From: Salinisphaera sp. LB1
Lineage (GTDB): Bacteria > Pseudomonadota > Gammaproteobacteria > Nevskiales > Salinisphaeraceae
Reading direction: 5' to 3'
NCBI RefSeq assembly: GCF_003177035.1
Contig: NZ_CP029488.1
Span: 372,001-436,000, forward strand
DNA: 64,000 nucleotides
The notes under the pieces are model-generated. The model saw nothing but the letters and a program-made list of their open reading frames with translations. It did not search any database and had not been told where the DNA came from. Position 1 is the first letter of the stretch; each line of letters opens with the position of its first letter. Positions 37,401 through 45,276 of the stretch are shown in pieces. The translations under genes and the position numbers were made by a program.

Positions 37401-37652
37401 CGAAGAGGTCGACGACAGGTAGATCATGTCGGGCGTGCCGTTAATCGCCTGTTCCAGCGGTGCCGCTACCGTATTGGCAATCGTCTCGGCGCTGGCGCCG
37501 GGATAACTCGCCTGTACCGAGACTTGCGGCGGCACCACCGCCGGATACTGCGAGATTGGCAGCACCCGGATACTGATAATGCCCGCGAGCGCAATGATGA
37601 TCGATATGACGGTGGCAAATATCGGCCGATCGATGAAAAAACGGGAAATCAT
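34428..37652 (-). CDS. RND multidrug/solvent efflux pump, AcrB/MexB type
   Basis: A 1074-residue inner-membrane proton antiporter of the HAE-1 group. FFIDRPIFATVISIIIALAG begins it. The proton-relay aspartates lie in GMVVDDAIVVIEN (near residue 405) and the lysine in GLAAKNAILIVEFA (near 935). The porter segments PVAQYP-like SQYPAVVPPQ and GYSSGQANAAMKQ are present. The C terminus has an extra charged tail of about 35 residues. It exports lipophilic compounds through the channel encoded downstream. Confidence 0.96.
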   Translation of the reverse strand: MISRFFIDRPIFATVISIIIALAGIISIRVLPISQYPAVVPPQVSVQASYPGASAETIANTVAAPLEQAINGTPDMIYLSSTSSDSGQANITVTFAIGSDPDQDTINVNNRVQTATSQLPSTVTATGLKVRKKSSSILQVVVLYSPHQTFDPTYIANYGLVNVISALKRVNGVGQVQLFSQQNYSMRIWLDPAKMARYNLTTTDIKNAIRDQNSQFAAGKFGARPYGGADIAFTFKASAQGRFKTVKQFKNIILRAQSGGKVLRLKDVARVQLGAESYATSHSLNNKPAVPMAIYLEPGANALATAQRVRARMAQLGSNMPEGLTYKIPFNTTKFVQASIHEVFFTLLISMMLVMAVIFIFLQNVRATLIPMAAVPVALLGTVGGIYILGFSINLLTLFGMILAIGMVVDDAIVVIENCERHMSEEGLPARDAAIQAMKEVTGPVIAVVLALDAVFVPVGFLGGLAGRMYTQFAITIAISITISGFVALTLTPALCATFLKPRQSKPLLPFRLFNRGFAVLTDAYLWGVNFLLRYALVGVLLFCSVIGATWVLSQQVPSGLIPQEDQGYIFALYTLPPASSLQRTAKVGHELTAKQLKQMPGVANVVDVPGFDFLAGATRTFAGVEFLTLKDWGDRNASSFQDVKKVFGIGAGVTSAKVLAFNPPPILGLSTTGGFTGYLQNVAGGSYKDIKKEADKLVAAANKNPALNGVATTLTTDVPRYDVKLDRAKAKSLGVPISNVFDTLQATFGQLFVNYFSKLGRNFQVNIQSDAQYRMKPGDLAGVYVQSTTTQKMIPISSLVSFHRTTSADIVERYNVFPAAKIRGNPAPGYSSGQANAAMKQVANKVLGQNYRFQFTGTAYQAEKVGSSSLLALGFGVVMVFLILAALYEQWTLPLAVLTAVPFAALGAFVAVWLQGINNNIYFTVGMLVLIGLAAKNAILIVEFAVIEHNGGRTPADAARAAARLRFRPIIMTSLTFILASVPLITASGASSNSRIALGTCVIGGMLSATAFAILFVPLAYDLFQRGSDRFSRKSGRPTSETRTPADQEKQLTEDDRAHQLTDQRDDGDNTNA

Positions 37653-37655
37653 GGG

Positions 37656-38882
37656 CTAGCTCGCCTCGCGCATGTCAGTCTGACCCGGGTTAGCGCTCGC
37701 TTGCTCCTTACCGCTTTTGTCGTTCGACTTTGTTTTGACCTTGACCGGCGCGCCCGGCTTGATTGCACCGAGGCCAGAGACGATCACTTGATCGCCGCCG
37801 GACAGACCTTTGCTGATTACCCTCCCATCGGCAACGCTTGGCCCGAGCTTCACGAATCGTTTTTTGGCCTTGCCGTTATCGACCACATACACATAGGTGC
37901 GCGACTGCCCGGTGAAGACAGCTTTTTCTGGTACCACGATGCCCTTCGAAAGCGTTGCGATTCGCACCCGAACCCTGACGTACAGACCGGGCATCAGTCG
38001 GTTGTCCGGATTTTTCACCGTCGCACGCATACTCACCGTGCCCGTCTGCGGATCAATCGTGCTCTGGGTAAAGTCAACCTCACCCTTGTGTGAATAGTCC
38101 TTGCCGTTACCCAGAATGATCGTCGCCTGCCGCATCGACGCGCTGTTGCTGTCCTTGCCTCTCGCGTGCAGTGCTTTCTGGCGGGCAAAGGCGTCATTTT
38201 CCGGTAGCGCGAACAAAACATAGACCGGATTGATCTGGGTGATGGTGGTCAACTGGGTCTGGTTCGCGGTCACCAGCGACCCCAGATCAACATCGCGCAG
38301 GCTGGTCACGCCGCTGATGGGCGCCTCGACATGGGTGTAATCGAGATTGATTCGGGCCGACTGCAGATTGGCCTTGGCCTGCTGGACTGCAGCCTTGTCC
38401 GACTGGTAGGTCGACAGATCCTGGTCGCGCGTCGCCTGACTCACCGCGTTCTCTTTATACAGCTTGCGGGTGCGGTGCCATACGCGGGTGGCGTTGGCCA
38501 GCGCGGCCTTGGCACTGGCCAGCTGGGCCTTTCGCTGGTTCACAGTCGCTTGGTACGGCTTGGGATCAATCGTGAACAAGGGGTCGCCTTTTTGCACGAC
38601 CGCCCCTTCGCGATAGTGCTTGGCCTGCAACACGCCGGTCACCTGGCCGATGACCTTGGCCGTTTGTTTGCCCTGCACCCGCCCTGGATATTCACCATAG
38701 ACGTCCACCGCATGCGGCTTGACGGTCAATGCCTGCACCGGCGTGGGTGGCGGCTGCTGCCCCTGGGCCTGACTTTCACCGCTGCTGCTGCCGCATGCGG
38801 TGACCGCAAGCGTGCTTACCAGAATGATCAGCGCCCGCAGCGCCCACGCGCCTTTGGGCGCGTCGTAGTCATTATTACGCAT
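37656..38882 (-). CDS. RND efflux periplasmic adaptor, AcrA/MexA type
   Basis: A 408-residue membrane-fusion lipoprotein. MRNNDYDAPKGAWALRAL and a hydrophobic core lead to lipobox LAVTAC, then a Gln/Pro linker. The biotinyl-lipoyl halves (YPGRVQGKQTAKVIGQVTG and LDYTHVEAPISGVTSL), the alpha-hairpin (QRKAQLASAKAALANATRV) and the barrel domain with MPGLYVRVRVR follow. The ATG at 38882 is chosen; a 134-codon longer frame would run through the operator and into the repressor gene. First gene of the pump operon. Confidence 0.95.
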   Translation of the reverse strand: MRNNDYDAPKGAWALRALIILVSTLAVTACGSSSGESQAQGQQPPPTPVQALTVKPHAVDVYGEYPGRVQGKQTAKVIGQVTGVLQAKHYREGAVVQKGDPLFTIDPKPYQATVNQRKAQLASAKAALANATRVWHRTRKLYKENAVSQATRDQDLSTYQSDKAAVQQAKANLQSARINLDYTHVEAPISGVTSLRDVDLGSLVTANQTQLTTITQINPVYVLFALPENDAFARQKALHARGKDSNSASMRQATIILGNGKDYSHKGEVDFTQSTIDPQTGTVSMRATVKNPDNRLMPGLYVRVRVRIATLSKGIVVPEKAVFTGQSRTYVYVVDNGKAKKRFVKLGPSVADGRVISKGLSGGDQVIVSGLGAIKPGAPVKVKTKSNDKSGKEQASANPGQTDMREAS

Positions 38883-38924
38883 ACCGCCGGATCCTGAGCT
38901 GGGGTTCCCTGATTGTTCGCATGA

Positions 38925-38948
38925 TACATACATCCGTGTATGTATGTA
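38925..38948. promoter_or_regulatory. AcrR-type operator
   Basis: TACATACAT (38925-38933), a six-base spacer and ATGTATGTA (38940-38948) form a perfect 24-base inverted repeat. The half-sites and spacing match the E. coli acrAB operator bound by AcrR, as I recall it. It lies between the adaptor gene and the TetR-family gene, 43 and 48 bases from their start codons. Confidence 0.85.
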
Positions 38949-38996
38949 AGATGAAGGGTGTCGCATTCCAAAAACGCGGCATGGATGGACTGGCAC

Positions 38997-39644
38997 ATGG
39001 CACGCAAGACAAAAACGGAATCCGCCCAAACGCGCGCACGCATTCTGGATGCGGCTGAAACCGAGATGCTCGAACGTGGCGTCACGCAGACGTCGCTCGA
39101 GCGCATCGCTCGCCGGGCCGATGTCACGCGTGGTGCCATTTATTGGCATTTCGCGGACAAGACGGCGCTGCTCGAAGCCATGGTTCAACGCACCGCGATG
39201 CCGTTGCGCGATCTGCGCCAGTGCCTCGGACAACACATCCCGGGCAACGAACCCATGCGGCTGATGCGCGAAATGCTGCTCCATGGGATATCACGTCTAG
39301 CCAATGATGAACAGCACCGGCGGGTCTGTCATATCGTATTTCATCGTTGCGAGATGACAGAACGAGGACATGCCACCGGCCATCTGCTGAGCGTCATGTT
39401 CGAGGACAGCCGCGAGGTACTGGTGTCGCTGTGCGGCGAGATCGCCACGGTCTGCGCCCTGCGTGAGCCGCTCACTGCCGAGGATGCCGCCGACGTTCTC
39501 ATCGCCTTCATGGTCGGCCTGTATGAATGCAGCCTGCGCCACCCCGGGCTTTATTCCATCGAACACAGCATGGAAGCCAAGGTCGATGCCGTGCTCGACG
39601 GCCTGTTCGTGACGACCCGGAGCCGGCCTGAACCCTCCAGCTGA
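38997..39644 (+). CDS. acrR: TetR family repressor of the RND operon, AcrR-like
   Basis: A 215-residue regulator. MARKTKTESAQTRARILDAAE is close to the AcrR N terminus, and the helix-turn-helix is SLERIARRADVTRGAIYWHFADKTALLEAM (about 28-57). The C-terminal ligand domain is typical of the TetR_C_2/AcrR group. The ATG at 38997 is chosen over one 13 codons upstream to match AcrR. It is divergent from the pump and flanked by a matching operator, so autoregulation and pump repression are expected. Confidence 0.9.
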   Translation: MARKTKTESAQTRARILDAAETEMLERGVTQTSLERIARRADVTRGAIYWHFADKTALLEAMVQRTAMPLRDLRQCLGQHIPGNEPMRLMREMLLHGISRLANDEQHRRVCHIVFHRCEMTERGHATGHLLSVMFEDSREVLVSLCGEIATVCALREPLTAEDAADVLIAFMVGLYECSLRHPGLYSIEHSMEAKVDAVLDGLFVTTRSRPEPSS

Positions 39645-39652
39645 CGGCAAGC

Positions 39653-40408
39653 TCATCGGGCAGCGCGTGCGATATAGCCCCCTGCCGAGGACGGGCCGAG
39701 ATCGATTGGCCGCGCGGGCCCGAGGAAGCGCGGCCGCGTATGCAGTACGTACAGATCGAGCACGGCCTTGATCCGAGCGAAATACTCGCGCGCCTCGGTG
39801 CGCAACGGCTGCCGCCGGTCCTCCGCGGGCCAGGTATAGCCGACCGCCTCGATCCCCTCGTGCTGGGCCAGAAACAGCGCCCGATACTCGTGATATCGCT
39901 GCGACACGATCACGAAGGCGCGCAAACCGAATATTTGCCGGGCCCGCACGATCGAGTCCAGGGTGCGAAACCCGGCATAGTCCAGGGTGATCGTCGAATC
40001 GGGCACGCCGCGGCGGCGCAGGGACTGATACATCTTGCGTGGTTCGTTGTAGGCCCGGCTTGGATTGGCGCCGGAAACCAGCAGATGCCGAACATGCCCG
40101 TCGTGATACAACCGAGCCGCCGCTTTCATGCGGTTGCTGAACAGGGCGTTGGGATTACCCGTATGGGTGTAAGGGCTAGTGCCCAGCACCACGGCGAAAT
40201 CGTAGACTGGCAGGCGTGCCGCATCGTCGTAGATGCGATCCCGCGTACTCCCCAATACCCAGGCATTGGCCGCAACGCCCAGCAGCAACAGGCTGCCGAC
40301 GGCCATCGCCGTCCAGCGCAGAACCGACCCAAGCCGACGCCACAGGGCGCCGCCGGCCAAAGCGGGTATCCGATCTGCCGCTGACCGAAGCCCGTTGCGT
40401 GTCTTCAC
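39653..40408 (-). CDS. sanA: SanA-like envelope protein (YdcF/DUF218 family)
   Basis: A 251-residue protein with one hydrophobic segment (about 31-52) and a DUF218 domain. Strong SanA signatures: VVLGTSPYTHTGNPN, SYNEP-like AYNEPRKMYQSLRRRGV, and LDYAGFRTLDSIVRAR. The C-terminal VLHTRPRFLGP also matches SanA. In E. coli SanA affects vancomycin sensitivity and the permeability barrier. The start codon is GTG at 40408, overlapping the stop of a small upstream frame (GTGA). Confidence 0.88.
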   Translation of the reverse strand: MKTRNGLRSAADRIPALAGGALWRRLGSVLRWTAMAVGSLLLLGVAANAWVLGSTRDRIYDDAARLPVYDFAVVLGTSPYTHTGNPNALFSNRMKAAARLYHDGHVRHLLVSGANPSRAYNEPRKMYQSLRRRGVPDSTITLDYAGFRTLDSIVRARQIFGLRAFVIVSQRYHEYRALFLAQHEGIEAVGYTWPAEDRRQPLRTEAREYFARIKAVLDLYVLHTRPRFLGPARPIDLGPSSAGGYIARAAR

Positions 40409-40563
40409 GGCAACGGCTCATCTCGAAGCGACAGGGCGACGGCAGCCGCGCCGACGGGGCTGTCACGCCCGCCGCGATGCGTGATCGCGAGCGGCTCGCC
40501 CGGCGTGTACGCGCCGGGCATTGCCCGCCCGGCCGGGGCCCACAACACCCGACCCTGCGCCAT
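40405..40563 (-). CDS. Possible small ORF coupled to sanA
   Basis: A 52-residue frame (MAQGRVLWAPAGRAMPGAY onward, ending SLRDEPLP) whose TGA overlaps the sanA GTG. The overlap suggests coupling, and the frame is open much further upstream. There is no clear ribosome site and I recognise no domain. It may be chance in high-GC DNA. Confidence 0.25.
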   Translation of the reverse strand: MAQGRVLWAPAGRAMPGAYTPGEPLAITHRGGRDSPVGAAAVALSLRDEPLP

Positions 40564-40649
40564 CGTCCGGCTCGTTTCTCGGCTTACGGACACGCCATGC
40601 TCCACAGCCAACGAATCTGTCGCGAGAATCGGGCAAGCGCGAGAGGCTG

Positions 40650-41834
40650 TCAACGCGCGCGCGACAACGCCGCCACGGCTTCGTCCAGCCCGTTCGGCGT
40701 CAGCTCGTACATCCGCCCGGCCATCAATTCCCGCGTCATCTGTATGGACGGTGTGTGATCCCAGCGCCGGCGCGGCTCGGGATTGAGCCACACCGCCTGT
40801 GGAAACGCCTCGAGCAATCGCTGCAGCCACACTTCACCGGGTTCGTCATTCCAGTGCTCGACGGAACCGCCCGGATAGGCGATTTCATACGGGCTCATGG
40901 TCGCATCGCCGACGAATATCGCCTTGTACTCGGCATCGAAGGTCCGACAGATGTCACGGGTGTCGAAACGTTCACTACGGCGACGGGCGTTGTCGCGCCA
41001 CAAGCTTTCGTAGGGAAAATTATGGAAGTAGAAATACTCAAGATGCTGGAACTCGGCGCGCACCGCCGAGAACAGGTTTTCACACACGGCGACATGATCA
41101 TCCATCGAGCCGCCGACATCGAAGAACACCAGCAGCTTGACGGCATTGCGCCGCTCGGGCCGCATCACCAGATCGAGATGCCCGGCATTGTTCGCCGTAC
41201 CCCGGATGGTAGCGTCCAGATCCAGCTCATCGGCCGCCCCTTCGCGCGCAAAGCGCCGTAACCGGCGCAGCGCCATCTTGATGTTGCGGGTGCCGATCTC
41301 GCGATCGCCGTCCAGATCGGCGAACGCGCGCCGGTCCCAGACCTTGACCGCGCGACGGTGCCGGGAACGATCCTGACCGATGCGCACACCCTCCGGGTTG
41401 TAGCCGAAGGCGCCGAATGGCGAGCGCCCGGCCGTGCCAATCCACTTGTTGCCGCCCTGGTGGCGCTCGCCCTGCTCTTCCAGACGCTGCTTGAGCGTCT
41501 CCATGAGCGTGTCCCAGCCGCCCAGCGCTTCGATCTCGGCTTTTTGTTCCTCGCTGAGTTCCAGTTCGCCACGCTTGTCCAGCCATTCCTGGGGAATAGC
41601 CGTTTCCGGGTCGAGCGGCAACGCCGCGATGCCTTCGAAATAATGCGCGAAGGCCTGATCGAAACGATCGAACAGGGTCTCGTCCTTGATCAGCGACGCC
41701 CGCGCCAGATAGTAGAACTGGGTGACGCTCAGGCCGGCAACATGCGCATCGAGCGCCTCGAGCAACGTGAGGAACTCGGTCACCGAGGGATTCAGCCCGG
41801 CTTCGCGCAACTCATAGAAGAATTCGACCAGCAT
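40650..41834 (-). CDS. VWA domain protein, CoxE-like, partner of MoxR ATPase
   Basis: A 394-residue protein with the CoxE-type von Willebrand A domain in its C-terminal half (LLVFFDVGGSMDDHVAVCENLF near residue 235). The MIDAS motif reads D-x-G-x-S instead of D-x-S-x-S, so metal binding may be altered, though I believe this variant recurs in the subfamily. The N-terminal half (FFYELREAGLNPSVTEFLTLL) is helical. These proteins pair with MoxR ATPases in metal-cofactor or complex assembly. The gene follows moxR by 20 bases. Confidence 0.87.
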   Translation of the reverse strand: MLVEFFYELREAGLNPSVTEFLTLLEALDAHVAGLSVTQFYYLARASLIKDETLFDRFDQAFAHYFEGIAALPLDPETAIPQEWLDKRGELELSEEQKAEIEALGGWDTLMETLKQRLEEQGERHQGGNKWIGTAGRSPFGAFGYNPEGVRIGQDRSRHRRAVKVWDRRAFADLDGDREIGTRNIKMALRRLRRFAREGAADELDLDATIRGTANNAGHLDLVMRPERRNAVKLLVFFDVGGSMDDHVAVCENLFSAVRAEFQHLEYFYFHNFPYESLWRDNARRRSERFDTRDICRTFDAEYKAIFVGDATMSPYEIAYPGGSVEHWNDEPGEVWLQRLLEAFPQAVWLNPEPRRRWDHTPSIQMTRELMAGRMYELTPNGLDEAVAALSRAR

Positions 41835-41854
41835 GAGGTCGGCTCAGGCCCTGC

Positions 41855-42703
41855 CTAGCGCCGGGCCCGCCGGCTCATGAAGGCAAGCCGCTCGAACAGG
41901 TGCACATCCTGTTCGTTCTTGAGCAGCGCGCCGTGCATGGGCGGTAGCGCCTCGGCCGCGTCGCCATGCAATGCTTCAGCGGGAATGTCCTCGGCCAGCA
42001 GCAACTTCAGCCAGTCCAGCAGCTCCGAGGTCGACGGTTTCTTCTTGATCCCGGGCACGTCGCGGATATCGAAGAACAGATCCAGCGCATCCGACAGCAG
42101 CCGCGCCTTGATGCCCGGGAAATGCACGTCGACGATGGCCTTCATCGTGTCCTTGTCCGGGAACGAAATGAAGTGGAAAAAGCAACGGCGCAGGAAAGCG
42201 TCCGGCAGTTCCTTTTCGTTGTTGGAGGTGATGATGATGACCGGCCGGTGCCTTGCTTCGATGGTCTGACGCGTCTCGTAAACGTCGAAGGCCATGCGAT
42301 CCAGCTCACGCAGCAGATCGTTCGGGAACTCGATATCGGCCTTGTCGATCTCGTCGATCAGCAGTACCGGCTGCTCGTCGGCGGTGAAGCAATCCCACAA
42401 CGGGCCGGGCACGATGTAGTTCGAAATATCGTGCACTTTTGCGTCGCCGAGCTGCGAATCGCGCAAGCGCGAGACCGCGTCGTATTCGTACAGCCCCTGC
42501 GCTGCCTTGGTGGTGGACTTGATATGCCACTGATACAGCGGTTTGCCCAGCCCGGCGGCGACCTCTTCGGCGAGCATGGTCTTGCCGGTGCCGGGTTCGC
42601 CCTTGATGAGCAGCGGCCGCGTCAACGTCACGGCCGCGTTCACGGCCAGCTTGAGATCGTCGGTCGCGACGTAGCGTTCGGTGCCCTCGAACTGGTGGCT
42701 CAT
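41855..42703 (-). CDS. MoxR family AAA ATPase
   Basis: A 282-residue AAA+ protein. Walker A is GEPGTGKTMLAEEVA (about 36-50), Walker B is LLIDEIDKADIEFPNDLL, and sensor 1 is IITSNNEKELPDAFLRRC. CoxD-like MoxR ATPases act with VWA partners to assemble or activate enzymes. ATG at 42703 used; a GTG one codon upstream is possible. It lies nine bases after pgk, so it is probably on the pgk transcript. Confidence 0.9.
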   Translation of the reverse strand: MSHQFEGTERYVATDDLKLAVNAAVTLTRPLLIKGEPGTGKTMLAEEVAAGLGKPLYQWHIKSTTKAAQGLYEYDAVSRLRDSQLGDAKVHDISNYIVPGPLWDCFTADEQPVLLIDEIDKADIEFPNDLLRELDRMAFDVYETRQTIEARHRPVIIITSNNEKELPDAFLRRCFFHFISFPDKDTMKAIVDVHFPGIKARLLSDALDLFFDIRDVPGIKKKPSTSELLDWLKLLLAEDIPAEALHGDAAEALPPMHGALLKNEQDVHLFERLAFMSRRARR

Positions 42704-42712
42704 CACACTTGC

Positions 42713-43891
42713 CTACTTGCTGCGCGCTTCGAGCGCCGCGATCGCGGGCAGCGTCTTGCCCTCGAGGAATTCCAGGAAGGCGCCGCCGCCGGTCGAAATA
42801 TAGGACACTTTCTCGCCGATGCCATATTTCTCGATGGCGGCCAGGGTATCGCCACCGCCGGCGATCGAGAAGCTGTCGCTTTCGGCGATGGCCTGGGCCA
42901 GCGCCTCGGTACCGCCGCCGAACTGATCGATCTCGAACACGCCGACGGGACCGTTCCAGACGATGGTGCCGGCGTTCTTGAGAATGGCCGCCATCTGCGC
43001 CCGCGCCTTGGGCCCGATGTCGAGAATCATCTCGTTGTCGGCGACATCGGCAATGTCGCGCGTCACCGCCGCGGCAGATTCGGAGAACTCGGTGGCCACG
43101 ACCACGTCCTCGGGCAACGGGATATCGCCGCCGCGCGAACGGATGTCCGCGAGAATCGATTTCGCCGAATCGACCAGATCGGCTTCATAGAGCGAGCCAC
43201 CGACATCGTGCCCGGCCGCCGCCAGGAATGTATTGGCGATGCCGCCGCCGACGATGAGCTGATCCGCCAGGGTGGCCAGCGATTTCAAAAGCTCGAGCTT
43301 GGACGACACCTTGGAGCCGCCGACGATGACCACCAATGGGCGCTTCGGATCGTTCATCGCGGCTCTGAGCGCCTCGACCTCAGCCATGAGCAGCGGCCCG
43401 GCGCAGGCCACCGGCGCGAAGCGCGCCACGCCCTCGGTCGAAGCCTGGGCGCGGTGGGCGGTGCCGAAGGCGTCCATGACGAACACGTCGCACAGGGCGG
43501 CCATTTTCCGTGCCAGCGCTTCGTCGTTGGCTTTCTCGCCGACATTGAAGCGCACGTTCTCGCAGACCACCATTTCGCCATCCGAGACTTCGACATCGCC
43601 GTCCAGCCAGTCGCTGACCAGTGGCACGTCGCGGCCGAGTTCCTCGGACAGCCATTTGGCGACCGGCGCCAGGCTGTCCTCTGCCGACGGCTCGCCTTCG
43701 GTCGGCCGACCGAGATGGGCCATGACCATGACCTTGGCGCCGCCCGCCATGGCCTTTTTCATCGTGGGTAGTGAGGCCCGCAGGCGCGCGGCGGAAGTCA
43801 CCTGGCCGTTTTTCACCGGCACGTTCAGATCCTCGCGGATCAGCACGCGCTTGCCGGCAAGATCGACGTCGTCCATCGAGAGCATGGTCAT
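42713..43891 (-). CDS. pgk: Phosphoglycerate kinase
   Basis: A 392-residue kinase. [41 protein letters not shown]-like segment ([15 protein letters not shown]), and [16 protein letters not shown] with [16 protein letters not shown] are all present. It converts 1,3-bisphosphoglycerate to 3-phosphoglycerate with ATP formation. The ATG follows GAGGACAC. It is downstream of gapA but separated by a terminator and repeats, so it may have its own promoter. Confidence 0.97.
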   Translation of the reverse strand: MTMLSMDDVDLAGKRVLIREDLNVPVKNGQVTSAARLRASLPTMKKAMAGGAKVMVMAHLGRPTEGEPSAEDSLAPVAKWLSEELGRDVPLVSDWLDGDVEVSDGEMVVCENVRFNVGEKANDEALARKMAALCDVFVMDAFGTAHRAQASTEGVARFAPVACAGPLLMAEVEALRAAMNDPKRPLVVIVGGSKVSSKLELLKSLATLADQLIVGGGIANTFLAAAGHDVGGSLYEADLVDSAKSILADIRSRGGDIPLPEDVVVATEFSESAAAVTRDIADVADNEMILDIGPKARAQMAAILKNAGTIVWNGPVGVFEIDQFGGGTEALAQAIAESDSFSIAGGGDTLAAIEKYGIGEKVSYISTGGGAFLEFLEGKTLPAIAALEARSK

Positions 43892-44220
43892 ATAGTGTCC
43901 TCGTTCAGAAATTGGGCGTTGCGCCGTCGGGCAACCTCGTCAGGGTCAGGAATCTAACGGTCACCACGCTCGAATACAAAGCCGCCTTGTTCGACTTCAC
44001 GATCGCGTTCGCAAAAGCACAGCCCGCAAATGAACGCCAATGGACGCAAATGAAGAATTGAACACAGGCCGTGGGCGTTGATACTCAGCGAACACGCTAT
44101 AGTATGTTCAATGCGCTGCGGCATGCTTAGCGACTCTATTTGCGTTTATTTGCGGACCGTTTTGCCAAAAAAAGACCGGACTTGGTCCGGTCTTTTCGAG
44201 TGCTGACGATCGTCTTTCGA
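43892..44220. repeat. gapA-pgk spacer with GCAAATGAACGC-type inverted repeats
   Basis: The spacer holds CGCAAATGAACGCCAATGG (from 44026) with a second CGCAAATG, and an inverse copy TTTGCGTTTATTTGCGG at 44140-44156. The copies face each other across about 80 bases containing CTATAGTATG. Same general kind as the 17.6-kb repeats. A gapA terminator ends the spacer. No gene is supported. Confidence 0.55.
44167..44196 (-). terminator. gapA terminator
   Basis: AAGACCGGA and TCCGGTCTT form a nine-pair stem with a CCAAG loop, followed on the minus strand by seven T residues. It starts 25 bases after the gapA stop. The plus strand also has a short T-run, so it may act in both directions. Confidence 0.88.
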
Positions 44221-45231
44221 TCAGCCGACGTTGGCCATGGCCAGCGCGGTATCCAGCATGCGGTTGGAAAAACCCCATTCGTTGTCGTACCAGGAGCAGA
44301 CCTTGATCAGGCGCGAGCCGGCAACCTTGGTCAGCTTGGAATCGACCGTGGACGACACCGAAGTGTGGTTGTAGTCCTGTGAGACCAGTTCTTCCTCGGT
44401 GTAGGCCAGCACGCCCTTGAGCTCGCCGTTGGCGGCGGTCTTGAGCACGTTGTTGACCTCCTCGACCGTTACATCCCTGGATACGTTGGCCGACAGATCG
44501 ACGAAGGAGACGTTGATGGTCGGCACGCGCACGGCGAAGCCATCCAGCTTGCCGTTGAGATCCGGCAGCACCAGGCCGACCGCGGCGGCCGCGCCGGTCT
44601 TGGTCGGGATCATGTTCTGGGTCGCACTGCGCGCCCGGCGGATGTCCTTGTGATAGACGTCCGACAGCACCTGGTCGTTGGTGTACGAGTGGATGGTGTT
44701 CATCAACCCGAACTCGATGCCGAAGGCTTCGTGCAGGGGCTTGACCAGCGGCGCCAGGCAGTTGGTCGTGCAGGAGGCGTTGGAGACGACCTTGTCATCC
44801 GGGGTCAGCGTCTCGTGGTTGACGCCGTAGACGATGGTCTTGAGGTCGCTACCAGCGGGTGCGGAAATAAGCACTTTCTTGGCGCCGCCCTTCAGGTGCG
44901 CGCTGGCCTTGTCCTTGCTGGCGAACAGACCGGTGCACTCCAGCACCACGTCCACGCCCAGATCGCCCCAGGGCAACTGGGCCGGATCGCGCTCGGACAG
45001 CACCTTGATCCGGTCGCCATTGACGACCAGATCCTCACCCTCGGCCTTGACTTCGCCCGGGAACGTCCCGTGGGCGGTGTCGTACTGGGTCAGGTGCGCG
45101 TTCATCTTGGCGTCGCCGAGGTCGTTGATCGCCACAATCTCGATCTCGCCGGTGCGCTTGCTCTCATACAGGGCACGCAGCACGTTGCGGCCGATGCGAC
45201 CGTAGCCGTTGATACCAATCTTGACTGCCAT
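44221..45231 (-). CDS. gapA: Type I glyceraldehyde-3-phosphate dehydrogenase
   Basis: A 336-residue NAD-dependent enzyme. [17 protein letters not shown] is the Rossmann start, [12 protein letters not shown] holds the catalytic Cys, and [12 protein letters not shown] closes the active site. It makes 1,3-bisphosphoglycerate. The gene lies 45 bases after transketolase in the same direction and ends in a strong terminator. Confidence 0.96.
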   Translation of the reverse strand: MAVKIGINGYGRIGRNVLRALYESKRTGEIEIVAINDLGDAKMNAHLTQYDTAHGTFPGEVKAEGEDLVVNGDRIKVLSERDPAQLPWGDLGVDVVLECTGLFASKDKASAHLKGGAKKVLISAPAGSDLKTIVYGVNHETLTPDDKVVSNASCTTNCLAPLVKPLHEAFGIEFGLMNTIHSYTNDQVLSDVYHKDIRRARSATQNMIPTKTGAAAAVGLVLPDLNGKLDGFAVRVPTINVSFVDLSANVSRDVTVEEVNNVLKTAANGELKGVLAYTEEELVSQDYNHTSVSSTVDSKLTKVAGSRLIKVCSWYDNEWGFSNRMLDTALAMANVG

Positions 45232-45276
45232 GTTCGCTCCTCGAACTTGGAATTGAACTTTAGAGTGCGCTCAAAA

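Noticed and set aside
37656-39284. 542-codon version of the RND adaptor
   Set aside because: The extra 134 codons run through the acrR coding region and the operator. The lipoprotein signal starts at 38882.
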